Source: JAQBVV01 sp965249205
GTDB taxonomy: Bacteria; Acidobacteriota; Vicinamibacteria; Vicinamibacterales; UBA2999
Direction: 5' to 3'
DNA: 64,000 nucleotides
Assembly: GCA_965249205.1 (NCBI GenBank)
Contig: CBDFLL010000005.1
Location: 868,001-932,000 of the forward strand
Part shown: positions 34,619 to 43,063 of the stretch, one piece after another
Layout: the number at the start of each line of letters is the position of its first letter
Numbering within the stretch: position 1 is the stretch's first letter
Notes under the pieces: generated by a model
The model's input: the letters and a program-made list of their open reading frames with translations, nothing else
Told to the model about the DNA's origin: nothing
Database searches by the model: none
Program-made: the position numbers and the translations under genes

Positions 34619-35805
34619 GCACCCGCTCCATCCGCGACCTTGATCTGAAGGGTCGGCGGCTGTTCCTGCGGGTGGACTTCAACGTGCCCCTCAAGAACGG
34701 CGTCATTGGCAACGACACACGAATACGCGCGGCGCTGCCGACGATCCATCACGCGCTTGATGCCGGCGCGGCAAGCGTCGTGATCGCATCTCATCTGGGC
34801 CGACCGAAGGGCCGGCCGAGGCAGGAGATGAGCTTGCGCCCGGTGGCCACCCGCCTTGGTGAATTGCTCGGCGTGCCCGTGGCGTTTGCCACTGATTGCA
34901 TCGGACCCGACGCCGATCGCGCCGTGCAGCCGCCGCCGCCGTCACGCGTCGTCCTGCTGGAAAACCTCCGATTCCATCCTGAAGAGGAACAGAACGATCC
35001 TGCGTTCGCGAAGGCCCTGGCCGCGCTTGCCGACGTCTACGTCAACGACGCGTTCGGCGCCGCGCACCGGGCGCACGCATCGGTGGAAGCTCTCGTGCGC
35101 CTTGTTCCCGATGCGGCGGCTGGCCTGCTGATGGAGCGGGAGCTGCGCTATCTTGGGGATGCACTGTCCGAGCCCGCCCGTCCGTTTGTCGCGATCCTGG
35201 GTGGCGCAAAAGTGTCCGACAAGATCGAGGTCATCGACAACCTGATCCCGCGGGTGGATCGTCTGATCATCGGCGGAGCGATGGCGTACACCTTTCTCAA
35301 AGGCATGGGGAAGCCGGTCGGCCGGTCGCTCGTGGAGGACGACAAACTCGATGCCGCCAGCCACATCATGACGCTCGCACCGCAGCGTGGACTGGATCTC
35401 CTGTTGCCGTCCGATCACGTCGTGGCGGAGAAGATCGAGGCCGGAGCGGCCACGGACACGCTGAGCGTGGACGACAACGCGATCGGGACGCGCATGGGCC
35501 TGGATATTGGCCCGCTGACGACCGCCGCGTACGCCACCGCACTGACGGATGCCAAGACTGTTGTGTGGAACGGTCCGATGGGCGTCTTCGAGGTCGATGC
35601 GTTCGCAGGGGGCACGATCGCAATCGCTGAGGCAGTAGCACGGGTGAGCGGAACGACCATCGTCGGAGGTGGCGACTCGATTGCCGCCGTGACAAAGGCT
35701 GGCGTCGCAGACCGCGTCACGCATATCTCGACGGGCGGCGGCGCCTCGCTGGAGTTTCTCGGAGGACGTACGTTGCCGGGCGTGGCGGTGTTGCCCAGTG
35801 CATAG
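34615..35805 (+). CDS. pgk: Phosphoglycerate kinase
   Basis: The GTG at 34615 overlaps the gap stop by four bases and gives 396 residues. Conserved motifs are LFLRVDFNVPLKNGVIGNDT, VIASHLGRPKGRP, LENLRFHPEEEQNDPAFAK, the hinge/ATP region ILGGAKVSDKIEVIDNLIP and the C-terminal VGGGDSIAAVTKAGVADRVT. The kinase makes ATP from 1,3-bisphosphoglycerate. About 220 bases without a gene separate it from tpiA. Confidence 0.98.
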   Translation: MSTRSIRDLDLKGRRLFLRVDFNVPLKNGVIGNDTRIRAALPTIHHALDAGAASVVIASHLGRPKGRPRQEMSLRPVATRLGELLGVPVAFATDCIGPDADRAVQPPPPSRVVLLENLRFHPEEEQNDPAFAKALAALADVYVNDAFGAAHRAHASVEALVRLVPDAAAGLLMERELRYLGDALSEPARPFVAILGGAKVSDKIEVIDNLIPRVDRLIIGGAMAYTFLKGMGKPVGRSLVEDDKLDAASHIMTLAPQRGLDLLLPSDHVVAEKIEAGAATDTLSVDDNAIGTRMGLDIGPLTTAAYATALTDAKTVVWNGPMGVFEVDAFAGGTIAIAEAVARVSGTTIVGGGDSIAAVTKAGVADRVTHISTGGGASLEFLGGRTLPGVAVLPSA

Positions 35806-36024
35806 AGCGAGCGTCCCAACCTCAAGACGGGTCCTGTCGGCGGATGTCCGCGGACAGCCCCATTCGTGCTCGCCGCCAAAAGCATTGTGACGGGAGAGGC
35901 GTCTGCGGCGCGAACGGGGCGGCCCCGTCCGCGGCCACCCGGAGCGAGGTTATGAAACTTCCGGCAGTCCGTGCGGCCATCACCGCTGCCCGTCCTCTCT
36001 GAGGACATCACGCGAAGGACTTTT

Positions 36025-36780
36025 ATGCGAACCCCACTCATCGCCGGCAACTGGAAGATGTGCAAGACGGTGGCTGAAACCGTGAACTTCGTGAAAGAGC
36101 TTCGCGGCCTCGCCAAGGATGTCGAGGGGGTGGAGATCGTGCTGGCGCCGCCGTTCACCGCCGTCCATGCGGCGGCCGAAGCGGCGCGCAACAGCAACGT
36201 CGCTATTGCGGCGCAGGACATGCACTGGGAAGGTGAGGGCGCATTTACCGGCGCCATCAGCGCATCGATGATTCGAGAAGCCGGTGCGGAATACGTGATC
36301 ATCGGGCACTCTGAGCGACGGACGCTCTTTGGCGAGACCGACCAAACCGTAAACCGCAAGGTCATCGCGGCGCTGGCCGCCGAGTTGATGCCGATCATGT
36401 GCGTGGGCGAAACACTCGAGCAGCGCGAAGCGAACGAAACATTCGCTGTGCTCGATCGACAGGTCCGGGAGGGCCTTGACGCGCTGAGGCCGGACCAGGT
36501 CGGCCAGCTCATCGTCGCCTACGAGCCCGTCTGGGCGATCGGGACCGGACGAACGGCAACCGCCGCACAGGCGGAAGAGGCTCATGGCCATATTCGGCGG
36601 CGATTGCAGGAGCGGTTCGGCGCTGAGGCGGCCGGGACGTGCCGCCTGATCTATGGCGGAAGCGTAAAACCAGCCAACACGGCGGAACTCCTCACCCAGC
36701 CAGACGTGGACGGCGCTTTGGTGGGTGGCGCGAGCTTGGACGTCGGGAGCTTTCTGGAGATCGTCACCAGAGCGGTATAA
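36025..36780 (+). CDS. tpiA: Triosephosphate isomerase
   Basis: The ATG at 36025, after a GAAGGA ribosome-binding site, gives 251 residues. Key residues are visible: Asn and Lys in LIAGNWKMCKT, the catalytic His in YVIIGHSERRTLFGE near residue 97, the catalytic Glu in IVAYEPVWAIGTGRTA near 168 and the phosphate-binding YGGSVKPANT. It interconverts dihydroxyacetone phosphate and glyceraldehyde 3-phosphate. It completes the gap-pgk-tpiA block upstream of secG. Confidence 0.98.
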   Translation: MRTPLIAGNWKMCKTVAETVNFVKELRGLAKDVEGVEIVLAPPFTAVHAAAEAARNSNVAIAAQDMHWEGEGAFTGAISASMIREAGAEYVIIGHSERRTLFGETDQTVNRKVIAALAAELMPIMCVGETLEQREANETFAVLDRQVREGLDALRPDQVGQLIVAYEPVWAIGTGRTATAAQAEEAHGHIRRRLQERFGAEAAGTCRLIYGGSVKPANTAELLTQPDVDGALVGGASLDVGSFLEIVTRAV

Positions 36781-36808
36781 TGGCGGCTTCTATATACGGG
36801 CTAAAGAG

Positions 36809-37117
36809 ATGTACTACATTCTTACGGTTCTCTACATCGTCATCTGCTTCGTGCTGATGCTGGTCATTCTGCTCCAGCAGGGCAAGGGGGGCGACATCGC
36901 CAGTGCCTTCGGCGGTGGCGGCAGCCAGGCAGCGTTCGGCGCGCGCAGTGGCGCCACCGTGCTGTCACGGGCAACCGCCATCGGCGCGGTGCTATTCATC
37001 GTTGGCGCGCTGGTCCTCGGGATCATCGGCCAGGACGGCCCCGGCTCGGTCGTGGGTGGCCGCGCGCCGGTCGCACCCGCGCAGCAAGCACCCGTGCCGG
37101 AGATACCAACGCCGTAG
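36809..37117 (+). CDS. secG: Preprotein translocase subunit SecG
   Basis: The ATG at 36809 follows AAAGAG and gives 102 residues. Two transmembrane helices (about residues 3-22 and 53-74) flank the conserved loop VILLQQGKGGDIASAFGGGG, the SecG signature. The C-terminus is a proline-rich tail. SecG assists SecYE during protein export. The order tpiA-secG-tRNA-Leu is common in bacteria. A TATAAT overlaps the tpiA stop 28 bases upstream and may be an internal promoter. Confidence 0.95.
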   Translation: MYYILTVLYIVICFVLMLVILLQQGKGGDIASAFGGGGSQAAFGARSGATVLSRATAIGAVLFIVGALVLGIIGQDGPGSVVGGRAPVAPAQQAPVPEIPTP

Positions 37118-37170
37118 CGGTAGCACTCCTCCCCGAGAGCACGGACGAGTTCCGGGTTCTGAGTTCCGAA

Positions 37171-37257
37171 GCGGAAGTGGCGGAATTGGCAGACGCACCA
37201 GCTTGAGGGGCTGGCGGCCGCAAGGTCGTGGGGGTTCGAGTCCCCTCTTCCGCACCA
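37171..37257 (+). tRNA. tRNA-Leu(GAG), probable prophage attachment site
   Basis: The 87 bases fold as a class II tRNA: acceptor GCGGAAG with CTTCCGC, anticodon stem CCAGC/GCTGG around TTGAGGG with anticodon GAG, a long variable arm, T-arm GGTTCGAGTCC, and an encoded CCA. Prophage genes begin right after it, and tRNA 3' ends are common integration sites. A second copy of the 3' end, which would mark attR, is not visible in the window, so the attachment role is inference. Confidence 0.96.
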
Positions 37258-37270
37258 GACCTCTAACTAA

Positions 37271-37292
37271 TAGTAAACAGAATAGTTTACTA
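37271..37292. repeat. Perfect 8-bp inverted repeat just after tRNA-Leu
   Basis: TAGTAAAC (37271-37278) and GTTTACTA (37285-37292) form a perfect palindrome around a 6-base loop, 14 bases beyond the tRNA CCA. It is AT-rich within a G+C-rich setting. It could be a recombinase arm-type or regulator site at the prophage end, or a weak terminator; no T-tract follows. Confidence 0.5.
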
Positions 37293-37321
37293 CCTCTACC
37301 AGGGTGACCATCCGCCCAACC

Positions 37322-37337
37322 TGTTCCACGTGAAACT
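37322..37337. promoter_or_regulatory. parS-like centromere site
   Basis: The 16 bases TGTTCCACGTGAAACT match the widespread chromosomal parS consensus TGTTNCACGTGAAACA at every fixed position except the last. A match this good is very unlikely by chance in 64 kb. ParB would bind here and spread. The site lies 65 bases after tRNA-Leu and 209 bases before a gene with a ParB-like N-terminal domain. It may be a true chromosomal parS or one carried by the prophage. Confidence 0.6.
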
Positions 37338-37546
37338 AGTGTGCCTGATCTATTTTCTGTGCTACTCTCGAGACTTCGACGCTGGCTTCCGCGCACATGA
37401 CGCGCGCCTGCGTCCACAACCGGACCTCGGCCGTGGTTGACGCCACGACCGGGGCCCTAAGCGACGTCCGACGCTGTAGCGCAGCGCCGTCCCCCGCCTG
37501 ATCGTGCTTCTCGGTGCACGACGACCTGCGGTGTAGGGGCTGCCTC

Positions 37547-38865
37547 ATGGCCACGGGCAAACGTGTTCCAGCGCGAGCCACTGCCCATGCCTCCAGAACA
37601 CGCCGACTCGACCAACTGGTCCAGGATCCGAAGAGCGCACGGCACCACCCCGCGCGCAACCTGGAGATGATCACGGAGTCCCTGCGGGCGTTCGGTCCGG
37701 CCCGCAGCATCGTCATCGACGAGACCGACAGGATCCTCGCTGGGAACGCCGTTGTTCGCGCGGCCAGGGCCGAAGGGTTGTCTCAGGTGCGGTGTGTCGA
37801 CGCCAATCGCCAGACGGTGATCGCCGTTCGCGTCTCAGGACTCTCGGAGGCCGAAAAATCCACCTCGCGGTCGTCGACAATCGCACCAGCGAGCTTGCGG
37901 ACTGGGATCCGGCCGTGCTCGAGCAGCTGCGTGCCGATGACCTGGTGCTCGAGAGCCTGTGGGATACAGACGAACTCGAGCGGCTCTTCACCCAGTCACA
38001 AACGCCTGTCGCCGGCCACACGGATCCCGATGTCGTTCCGGCGCCGCGGCGCACGTCGATTCGCGAAGGCGACCTCTTCGCACTCGGCGGACATCGCCTG
38101 ATGTGCGGCGATTCTACGAATGCGCGTGTCGTGGCACAGGTCATGGGCACCGTGACTCCGGTACTGATGGTCACTGACCCGCCCTACGGCGTGAGCTACG
38201 ACCCCACCTGGCGCGCGACGGCAGGCGTGAACAAGAACACCAAGAAGCTGGGCGGCGTCGCGAATGACGATCGGGCCGACTGGTCAGACGCCTGGCGGCT
38301 CTTCCCCGGCGCCGTGGCGTACGTCTGGCATGCGGGTCTCAAGTCCTCTATCGTCCAAGCCTCGCTCGAGCGATCGGCGTTCACGCTGCGTGCACAGATC
38401 ATCTGGGCGAAGGATCGCCTCGCGCTCTCACGCGGTGATTATCACTGGCAGCACGAGCCGTGTTGGTACGGCGTGCGCGAGGGGCAACAGGGGCGTCGTA
38501 CCGGCGATCGCTCGCAGTCGACACTCTGGCGCATCGACACGCCATCGACCGTGAAGGACATGTCGCCGCCCCACACGAGCACCGTCTGGGAGATTCCCTC
38601 GCGCGACGACGACGGACACGGGCACGGGACCCAGAAGCCGGTGGAATGCATGGCCCGGCCCATGCGCAACCATCATGCCGCCGCCGTGTACGACCCCTTT
38701 TGCGGATCCGGATCGAGTCTCATCGCGGCCGAGCAGCTCGGTCGACGCTGTATCGCCGTTGAGCTGTCGCCGGTCTACTGCCAGATCGAGATCGATCGCT
38801 GGGAAACCTTCACCGGGAAGAAGGCGAAGAAGGTCGGCGCGCTTCCAAGAAAGAAGGCCCACTGA
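37547..38865 (+). CDS. ParB-like domain plus DNA methyltransferase, split by a -1 frameshift at an A-run
   Basis: The first frame (ATG 37547) encodes a ParB/sulfiredoxin-like domain with SARHHPARNLEMITESLRAF and ILAGNAVVRAARAEGL, up to LSEAEK at 37858. The natural continuation IHLAVVDNRTSELADWD lies in the -1 frame, reached at the five-A run 37854-37858, and runs to 38865. That part has the DNA methylase motifs LMVTDPPYGVSYD, and YDPFCGSGSSLIAAEQLG then RRCIAVELSPVYC. Joined length is about 440 residues. Phage fusions of this type modify adenine or cytosine to protect DNA. The break could be a programmed slip, phase variation, or a sequence error. Confidence 0.8.
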
Positions 38866-39410
38866 TGGCGAAGACGCGCAAAGCCGCTACACCCCCACGC
38901 GCGCGCACGCGAACGCCAAAAGGGCCGAAGACAAAGGCGGCGCTCAAACGCGCTGCGCAGGCAGCTCGCGCCGCCACGCTGGCGCAGCAGAAGCTGTTTC
39001 TCGAACACTACTCCGGGCTGGGCGTGATCACCGCAGCGGCGAAGCTGGCCGGGATCGATCGCAAGCGTCACTACGAGTGGCTGGAGGACACCAAGAAGTA
39101 TCCGGACTATCAAGCGAGCTTCGACGACGCCCACGAACAGGCCTGTGACCGACTCGAAGCCGAGATGGTGCGACGCGGGGCGATTGGTTGGGACGAGCCG
39201 GTGTTCGGCAAGCTCCCGTCCAACAACGGCGCGAACGCGGGGAACGGCATCATCGGTCACATCCGGAAGTACTCCGATCGGATGCTGGAGCTTGCGTTGA
39301 AGGCCCGCCGCCCGGCGGTGTTCCGTGAGCGGTTTGAGCACAGCGGGCCCGAGGGCGGTCCGATCCCGTCGAACTTCACCATCACGATTGATCGCAGCAA
39401 CGATGCGTAA
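38865..39410 (+). CDS. Phage terminase small subunit-like protein
   Basis: The 181-residue protein has a basic Lys/Arg-rich N-terminus (residues 1-40) and a helix-turn-helix-like segment QKLFLEHYSGLGVITAAAKL followed by AGIDRKRHYEWLEDTKKYPD, the usual DNA-binding layout of small terminases that recognise packaging sites. The C-terminal half ALKARRPAVFRERFEHSG is common in this family. It starts at the last base of the methyltransferase stop and overlaps the large terminase start by one base. No further domains are visible. Confidence 0.75.
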   Translation: MAKTRKAATPPRARTRTPKGPKTKAALKRAAQAARAATLAQQKLFLEHYSGLGVITAAAKLAGIDRKRHYEWLEDTKKYPDYQASFDDAHEQACDRLEAEMVRRGAIGWDEPVFGKLPSNNGANAGNGIIGHIRKYSDRMLELALKARRPAVFRERFEHSGPEGGPIPSNFTITIDRSNDA

Positions 39411-40606
39411 TGACCACCACGACGTACACGCGGCCGTGGATTACCGGCTATCAGAAGAAGGCGATCTTCACCCGGAAGCGGTACGCCCTCGTCGAGGCGA
39501 CGACCAAGTGCGGCAAGACAGCCGGCTCGATGATCTGGTTGACCGAACAGGCCATGCGCGGGCGCTCGGGGCAGCACTATTGGTGGGTCTCGCCGGTGCT
39601 GTCGCAGTCGGTGATCGTCTATCGCCGGCTCAAGCGCTCGCTGCCGAGAAGTCTTTACGCCTTCCACGACACCGAACACCGGATCACGCTGCTGAACGGC
39701 GCGGTGATCTGGTTCAAGGGCGCGGACAAACCGGACACGCTCTACGGCGAGGATGTCCACGCGGCCGTGATCGACGAGGCGACACGCTGCAAGGAGGAGG
39801 CGTGGCACGCGGTTCGCACCACGCTGACGGCGACTCGAGGCCCGATTCGCATCATCGGCAACGTCAAGGGACGCCGGAACTGGGCGTATCACCTGGCCAG
39901 ACGGGCCGAGTCCGGCGAGCCCGATATGCATTACGCCCGGATCACGGCGCACCATGCGGTGGCCGCCGGGATCCTCAAGGCCGCGGAAATCGCGGACGCC
40001 AAGCGGCAGCTGCCCGCCGCGGTGTTCCGCGAACTCTACGAGGCCGAGCCCTCCGACGATCAGGGGAACCCGTTCGGCTACGACGCCATCCAGGCCTGCG
40101 TGGTCGACCAGCTCAGCGACCGGCGAACGGTCTGCTGGGGCTGGGACCTCGCCAAGAGCCACGACTGGACGGTCGGGATCGGCCTCGATCAGGCCGGAGC
40201 GGTGTCCGAGTTCCTCCGGTTCCAGAAGCCGTGGCCAGCAACCCTCGAGTCGATCCTGGTGTCGTCATCAGCTCGGGCGCTGGTGGATGCCACCGGCGTG
40301 GGCGATCCGATTGTCGATGGCTTGCAGCGCCGCGCGCCAGACCGGTTCGAAGGTTTCAAGTTCACGTCCGCGTCCAAGCAACAGCTCATGGAGGGTCTGG
40401 CGATGGCGATTCAGCATCGGCAGGTCCGCTACCCGGAGGGCCCGATCGTCAACGAGCTGCGCGCGTTCGAGTATGTCTATTCGCGGACCGGCGTCACGTA
40501 CTCGGCGCCCGAGGGGCTGCACGACGACTGCGTCTGCGCGCTGGCGCTGGCGGTGCGGGCCACGCGTTCGGTACGCGCCCCGGGGGACCTGGGGATCACG
40601 TTCTGA
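39410..40606 (+). CDS. Phage terminase large subunit
   Basis: The 398-residue protein contains an ATPase domain with a degenerate Walker A, LVEATTKCGKTAG near residue 27, and Walker B, VHAAVIDEATRCKEEAW near 120. A C-terminal RNase H-like nuclease domain carries acidic residues in CWGWDLAKSHDWTVGIGLD near 245, LVDATGVGDPIVDGL and GLHDDCVCALALA near 374. It powers DNA translocation into the prohead and cuts the concatemer. It is shorter than the 450-550 residues usual for the family but no domain appears to be missing. Confidence 0.9.
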   Translation: MTTTTYTRPWITGYQKKAIFTRKRYALVEATTKCGKTAGSMIWLTEQAMRGRSGQHYWWVSPVLSQSVIVYRRLKRSLPRSLYAFHDTEHRITLLNGAVIWFKGADKPDTLYGEDVHAAVIDEATRCKEEAWHAVRTTLTATRGPIRIIGNVKGRRNWAYHLARRAESGEPDMHYARITAHHAVAAGILKAAEIADAKRQLPAAVFRELYEAEPSDDQGNPFGYDAIQACVVDQLSDRRTVCWGWDLAKSHDWTVGIGLDQAGAVSEFLRFQKPWPATLESILVSSSARALVDATGVGDPIVDGLQRRAPDRFEGFKFTSASKQQLMEGLAMAIQHRQVRYPEGPIVNELRAFEYVYSRTGVTYSAPEGLHDDCVCALALAVRATRSVRAPGDLGITF

Positions 40607-40621
40607 AGGAGAAGCGCTGAC

Positions 40622-42037
40622 ATGCACATCCCTCGCTGGCTCTCGCCCCGAGAATGGTTTGCGGCCACCACCCGCCCCGCGGGCGTGCCGGTCGTCGCGC
40701 GCCTGCTGCCGCAGTGGCAACAGGGCAAGCCGCTCCCACTCCCCTTCGATGTGCAGGCGTTCGCGACGGAGGGCTATCGCCAGAACATCATCGTCGCCGC
40801 GTGCCTCTGGGAGATCATCGGGAGCGCGTCGGAGCCCGAGCTGCGCGCGGTCAAGATCGCGGCAGACGGCTCCGAGACGATCCTGCCCACGACCCACCCG
40901 CTTGCGCAGATCGTGGCGCGCCCCAACCCAGAAATGTCCATGACGGACCTGCTCGAGCGGTTGCTCCTGCATCAGCACATCGGCGGGCAGTGGTTCTTGC
41001 ACAAGGCGCGGAGTCAGCGCGGGCGCGTGGCGGAGCTGTGGCCGTTGCGGCCGGACCGGGTGTCCATTATTACGCCAGGCGCCAGCGGACTCATCGACGC
41101 GTTTGCCTATCGCGTCGAGGGCGGGAGTCTGGCCGGGCAACGCTACCCGGCCGCGGACATCATTCAAGGGATCCTGCGACCCGACTACCTGGATGACTTC
41201 AACGGCCTGCCGGTGCTCGCGTCTGTGGCGCGCTGGATCGATCTCGACAACCGGGCCGGCGAGTATCTGCGCGCCTTCTTCACCAACGGCGGGCAGCCGG
41301 CCGGCCTGCTGAAATTCAAGCACCAGGCCGACCCGCACGAGCGCGAGCGCCTGCGCGACCAGTGGCGTGAAACGTACGGCCTGGACACCGCGCGCCACAT
41401 CACCAACTTTCACAATCTGGCCATTCTCGATGCCGATGTCGAGTATCAGGAGCTGGGATCCCGCCCGTCGAAACTCGGCATGCAACCCATCTTCGATCAG
41501 ACGGAGTCCCGCATCTGCGCGACGTTCAACATCCCCCCGGTCGTGATCGCGGTGCGCGTCGGGTTGCAGTACTCGACATTCGCCAACTACGAAGAAGCGC
41601 GGGCCTCGCTCTGGGACGAAACCCTGAAGCCGCTCTACCGCAAGGTGGCCACCAAGCTCACGGTCGGGCTCGCGCGCGAGTTCGGGCCGGATCTGGCGCT
41701 GCGGTTCAACTTCGACGAGGTGCAGGCGCTGCAGGAGGCGAACGACAGCCGTCGAGCCTTCGCGCTCGACGGGTATACGGGCGGCATCTTGACGCTCAAC
41801 GAGGCGCGGGAGATTCTGGGGAAGCCGCCCATCGAGGGCGACGAGGGGACCCAGCGCGCACCGAGCGGCGGCGGACCCAGCCTCGGTGACCTCTTCAGGC
41901 GCCGACGTCGCCGGGAGCAGCACACGGCCACCCGGAGCCAACGGACCGCGATCACGCAGTTGATGGCTGGGCACTTCCAGGCGCAAGGCGAGGCGCTGCT
42001 CGATCACCTGCGGACGGAACTGGACCAGGAGGCGTAA
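40622..42037 (+). CDS. Phage portal protein (HK97/lambda-like family)
   Basis: The 471-residue protein matches the HK97-type portal layout: NIIVAACLWEIIGSASEPEL near residue 55, the wing HPLAQIVARPNPEMSMTDLL, GGQWFLHKAR, and the clip/stem region NGGQPAGLLKF and SRICATFNIPPVVIAVRVGL near 305, with a Gln/Arg-rich C-terminal tail. Twelve copies form the ring at the capsid vertex through which DNA passes. It begins 15 bases after the terminase stop. Confidence 0.92.
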   Translation: MHIPRWLSPREWFAATTRPAGVPVVARLLPQWQQGKPLPLPFDVQAFATEGYRQNIIVAACLWEIIGSASEPELRAVKIAADGSETILPTTHPLAQIVARPNPEMSMTDLLERLLLHQHIGGQWFLHKARSQRGRVAELWPLRPDRVSIITPGASGLIDAFAYRVEGGSLAGQRYPAADIIQGILRPDYLDDFNGLPVLASVARWIDLDNRAGEYLRAFFTNGGQPAGLLKFKHQADPHERERLRDQWRETYGLDTARHITNFHNLAILDADVEYQELGSRPSKLGMQPIFDQTESRICATFNIPPVVIAVRVGLQYSTFANYEEARASLWDETLKPLYRKVATKLTVGLAREFGPDLALRFNFDEVQALQEANDSRRAFALDGYTGGILTLNEAREILGKPPIEGDEGTQRAPSGGGPSLGDLFRRRRRREQHTATRSQRTAITQLMAGHFQAQGEALLDHLRTELDQEA

Positions 42038-42073
42038 CCACCATGCGCGGCCACCATCTCTTTCGCCCCGTCC

Positions 42074-42823
42074 ATGGCTGACTCCAGCGACGCCCCCCTG
42101 ATCACCGCTGAGCAGGTGCTCCAGATCCTGGAACGCTTCCCCTGGGACGAGTGGAACGCCCGCCTCGGGCCCGGCCTCGCGCAGCACTACCGGGACATCG
42201 TGACGCGCCACGGCGCGGCCGCCGCAACGGCCGCCGGCGGGACGTGGAATCCCTCCGATCCGTTCCTGGCCAAGTTCGCCACGGGCTACGTCGGAGAGCG
42301 CATCACGCAGCTTGACGCCACGACCAAGGCGGAGGTCGCCCTGGCGCTCCGGTCCGCACTCGATGGCGCCGGAGGGATCAGCATCCAGGCCCTGAACACG
42401 TTGGTGCTCGAGACGGTCCGGGAGAAGTTCACGGGCTACGAACAGTACCGCGCCTTGCGGATTGCGCGTTCCGAGTCGGCCATTGCGTCGAACCACGGGA
42501 ACATCTTCGGCTTCGCCCAGGCGGGCGTCAGCGAAGTCGACGTGCTCGACGGCACCAACGACGAGCTGTGCGCGGCCGCGAGCGGGCAACGGTGGACGCT
42601 CCGGCAGTCGCTCGAGGAGCCGATCGCACACCCCAATTGCCAGAGAGGATTTTCCCCTGTCCTGCCCGACCTGGATCAGCACGCGCGCGGGCAGATGTAT
42701 GAGCTGCTGCAACTTGACCTCGACGCGAGCGGCGTCGCCGCGCGGAGCGCGCGCACGGCGGAACGGCTGGGCAGCCTGGAGGATCCGATGGGGCGCGTGC
42801 TGGATCCGGCGGACGAGGCATGA
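42074..42823 (+). CDS. Phage head morphogenesis (minor head) protein
   Basis: The 249-residue protein has the gp7/Mu gpF-like signature: RALRIARSESAIASNHGNIF near residue 130, then SEVDVLDGTNDELCAAASGQ and a C-terminal HPNCQRGFSPVLPD, where conserved His and Cys resemble the family metal site. Such minor head proteins interact with the portal during head assembly. Position between portal and protease agrees. Its stop overlaps the next start (ATGA). Confidence 0.82.
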   Translation: MADSSDAPLITAEQVLQILERFPWDEWNARLGPGLAQHYRDIVTRHGAAAATAAGGTWNPSDPFLAKFATGYVGERITQLDATTKAEVALALRSALDGAGGISIQALNTLVLETVREKFTGYEQYRALRIARSESAIASNHGNIFGFAQAGVSEVDVLDGTNDELCAAASGQRWTLRQSLEEPIAHPNCQRGFSPVLPDLDQHARGQMYELLQLDLDASGVAARSARTAERLGSLEDPMGRVLDPADEA

Positions 42824-43032
42824 CCGTGGCCACCCATGACAGCCAGGCAATCGGAAGGCCGCCGAAGGCCCCAGAGCAACGCCTGTCCGAAATCGTGCGC
42901 GTCCGGCTGACGCCAGCGGAGGCCGACTCGCTCTATCGCATCGCGATCCGACACGGCCGCCCACTGCATGACGTCATCCGCGCCGCCTTGCGGCGCCTGA
43001 TTACCACGGTCGATCGCGACCCGTCCACCTAG
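42820..43032 (+). CDS. Small ribbon-helix-helix-like protein
   Basis: The 70-residue protein has a basic start (GRPPKAPEQRLSE), a predicted beta strand IVRVRLTPAEADSLYRIAI and a following helix RPLHDVIRAALRRLITTV, which is the CopG/Arc-type ribbon-helix-helix pattern. It may bind DNA as a dimer. It overlaps the head morphogenesis stop by four bases, an unusual position for a regulator in a head operon, so a structural or autoregulatory role is open. Confidence 0.6.
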   Translation: MTVATHDSQAIGRPPKAPEQRLSEIVRVRLTPAEADSLYRIAIRHGRPLHDVIRAALRRLITTVDRDPST

Positions 43033-43063
43033 CCACCGGAGTTTTTGTGGCCCCATAACTCCG

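Noticed and set aside
40268..42964. Minus-strand frame of 898 codons across terminase and portal
   Set aside because: It mirrors several clear phage genes on the other strand and is rich in Arg, Pro and Gly, as expected for an antisense frame in G+C-rich DNA.
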